In this document: positions 43,738 through 45,129 of the stretch, piece by piece
Layout: each line of letters starts with the position of its first letter
Position numbering within the stretch: the stretch's first letter is position 1
NCBI GenBank assembly: GCA_017524905.1
Contig: JAFXUP010000128.1
Location: forward strand, 1-45,129
Direction of reading: 5' to 3'
Length of the DNA: 45,129 bases
From: Acholeplasmatales bacterium
Lineage (GTDB): Bacteria > Bacillota_I > Bacilli_A > Acholeplasmatales > Anaeroplasmataceae
Made by a program: the position numbers and the translations under genes
The notes under the pieces: generated by a model
What the model was told of the DNA's origin: nothing
The model's input: the letters and a program-made list of their open reading frames with translations, nothing else
Databases searched by the model: none

Positions 43738-45129
43738 ATGAGTAAGCAATATAAGTACTTAAAGGTTGGTCTAGCATCACCTGAAGAAATTTTATCATGG
43801 TCTCATGGCGAAGTAACAAAGCATGAAACAATCAATTATCGTACCCTTAAACCGGATCCAGATGGACTTTTCTGTGAAAAGATTTTCGGACCTACAAAGG
43901 ACAATCAATGTGCTTGTGGTAGATCAAGAAAAAATGATAAAGGTAAAATCTGTGAAAAGTGCGGAGTAGAAATTACTGAATCAAGAGTTAGAAGAGAAAG
44001 AATGGGTCACATTCAACTTGCTAGCCCAGTAGTTCATGCTTGGTTCTTAAGAAACAGCCCATCTCCTTTAGCAACTCTTTTAGGTTTAAAGAGTAAGGAT
44101 CTTGAACAAATTGTATACTTAGCTGCATACATTGTTACTGATCCAGGTACAGTAAATGACCCTGAAATTAAGAAAAAGAAAATCTTAACTAAGAGCCAAT
44201 ATTCTGAACTTCAAGAAAAGTATCCTCGTCAATTCAAGGCAATGACTGGTGCTGAAGCTATTAAGCAATTATTAAAGGAAATTGATCTTGAAGAAGAAGC
44301 TAAGATATTAAGAAGAAAATTAAAAACATCTTCTAAGCAACGTCGTGATCAAACTATTAAGAGATTAGAGGTTGTTGAATCATTCCTAAGATCAGACAAT
44401 AAGCCTGAATGGATGATTCTAGAAGTATTACCAGTTATTCCACCTGATTTACGTCCTATGGTACAACTTGAAGGTGGAAGATTCGCTACAACTGATTTAA
44501 ATGATTTATATAGAAGAATCTTAAACAGAAATAATCGTTTAAAGAAGGAATATGAAATGCATGCTCCATCTTTAATTATCGAAAACGAAAAGAGAATGCT
44601 TCAAGAAGCAGTTGACTCTTTAATCGATAATTCAAAGCGTGGTGGCAAGAGTGCAAATGATAAGAACCGTTCATTAAAGAGCTTATCTGATATGTTAAGA
44701 GGTAAGCAAGGACGTTTCCGTCAAAACCTACTTGGTAAGCGTGTTGACTATTCAGGACGTTCAGTTATCGTTGTTGGTCCATCTTTAAGAATGTACCAAT
44801 GCGGTCTACCAAAGGAAATGGCTTTAACATTATTTAAGCCATTTGTTATTAGAGAATTAATGGCTAGAACAGGCGTTGCATTATCTGTTGCATCTAAGCA
44901 ATGTGATAACCAAGACGACGTAGTTTGGAAGATTCTAGAAGAGGTTATTAAGGAACACCCAGTTTTATTAAACCGTGCCCCTACTCTTCACAGACTTGGT
45001 ATCCAAGCATTCGAACCAGTATTAATTGAAGGTAAAGCTATTCGTTTACATCCACTTGTTTGTACACCATTCAACGCTGACTTCGATGGTGACCAAATGG
45101 CTGTTCACGTACCTCTATCTTTAGAAGCT
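43738..45129 (+). CDS. rpoC: RNA polymerase beta' subunit (3' end outside window)
   Basis: The first 464 residues; the frame is open to the right edge. The N-terminal zinc site ([19 protein letters not shown], four Cys), the lid/rudder region with [20 protein letters not shown], and the catalytic NADFDGDQM with three metal-binding Asp are all present. AAAGGAGGAG precedes the ATG at 43738. Co-transcribed with rpoB. Confidence 0.98.
   Translation, partial: MSKQYKYLKVGLASPEEILSWSHGEVTKHETINYRTLKPDPDGLFCEKIFGPTKDNQCACGRSRKNDKGKICEKCGVEITESRVRRERMGHIQLASPVVHAWFLRNSPSPLATLLGLKSKDLEQIVYLAAYIVTDPGTVNDPEIKKKKILTKSQYSELQEKYPRQFKAMTGAEAIKQLLKEIDLEEEAKILRRKLKTSSKQRRDQTIKRLEVVESFLRSDNKPEWMILEVLPVIPPDLRPMVQLEGGRFATTDLNDLYRRILNRNNRLKKEYEMHAPSLIIENEKRMLQEAVDSLIDNSKRGGKSANDKNRSLKSLSDMLRGKQGRFRQNLLGKRVDYSGRSVIVVGPSLRMYQCGLPKEMALTLFKPFVIRELMARTGVALSVASKQCDNQDDVVWKILEEVIKEHPVLLNRAPTLHRLGIQAFEPVLIEGKAIRLHPLVCTPFNADFDGDQMAVHVPLSLEA

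Noticed and set aside
2..45129. Mollicute genetic code (TGA = Trp)
   Set aside because: All visible Trp codons examined are TGG, and TGA serves as a stop at 12321-12323.

Overview
The window is AT-rich, densely packed bacterial DNA from a low-GC Firmicute. The standard code is used: TGA ends the flavodoxin-like gene and is not read as Trp. Shine-Dalgarno sites are strong, an Asn T-box controls asnS, the gene order ecfA1-ecfA2-ecfT-truA is present, and there is a bifurcating-type [FeFe] hydrogenase. RpoB also has a Firmicute look. All this suits an anaerobic, probably gut-dwelling member of the Bacilli/Erysipelotrichia or Clostridia. That placement is inferred from gene content and style, not from a search.

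Layout. (1) 2-11591: one tightly spaced operon. It opens, cut off at the left edge, with a two-module NRPS of order C-A-T-C-A-T-reductase. A MATE exporter fused to an RsbW-like ATPase domain follows, then a STAS protein, a membrane SpoIIE/RsbU-like phosphatase with its own ATPase-like tail, and an ArsC/Spx-like protein. (2) 11594-13730: promoter, Asn T-box, flavodoxin-like gene, asnS. (3) 13796-18370: an orphan winged-helix-like protein, an RlmI-type methyltransferase, a small unknown protein, and Xaa-Pro and M29 aminopeptidases. (4) 18424-23500: a LytS-like kinase and a response regulator with a SARP-type DNA-binding half. Next comes a promoter with two TGTCACAT repeats 11 bp apart, driving a small membrane protein and an S41-like lipoprotein. 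Beyond them lies a decayed second copy of the same promoter and small gene. (5) 23592-25389: a diguanylate cyclase, tRNA-Gly(GCC), and an unassigned structured RNA of about 105 nt. (6) 25390-29615: hydCBA. (7) 29690-33742: a repetitive surface protein and a STAS-aminoglycoside-phosphotransferase-like fusion. (8) 33857-38756: ECF transporter core, truA, a small membrane protein, an aldo-keto reductase. (9) 38795-45129: a minus-strand membrane protein, then rpoB and the start of rpoC, which runs off the right edge.

How the parts may work together. The NRPS operon looks like a small cluster making a reductively released dipeptide (aldehyde, or the pyrazinone formed by its cyclisation). The exporter carries a partner-switching kinase domain, with its STAS partner and phosphatase encoded beside it; no sigma factor is present, so the switch may act on transport or synthesis instead. 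The kinase/SARP-type regulator and the direct-repeat promoters form a second signalling unit whose likely targets are envelope proteins. The most novel-looking items are the MATE-anti-sigma fusion in an NRPS operon, the duplicated direct-repeat operator with its pseudogene, and the structured RNA at 25035-25140.
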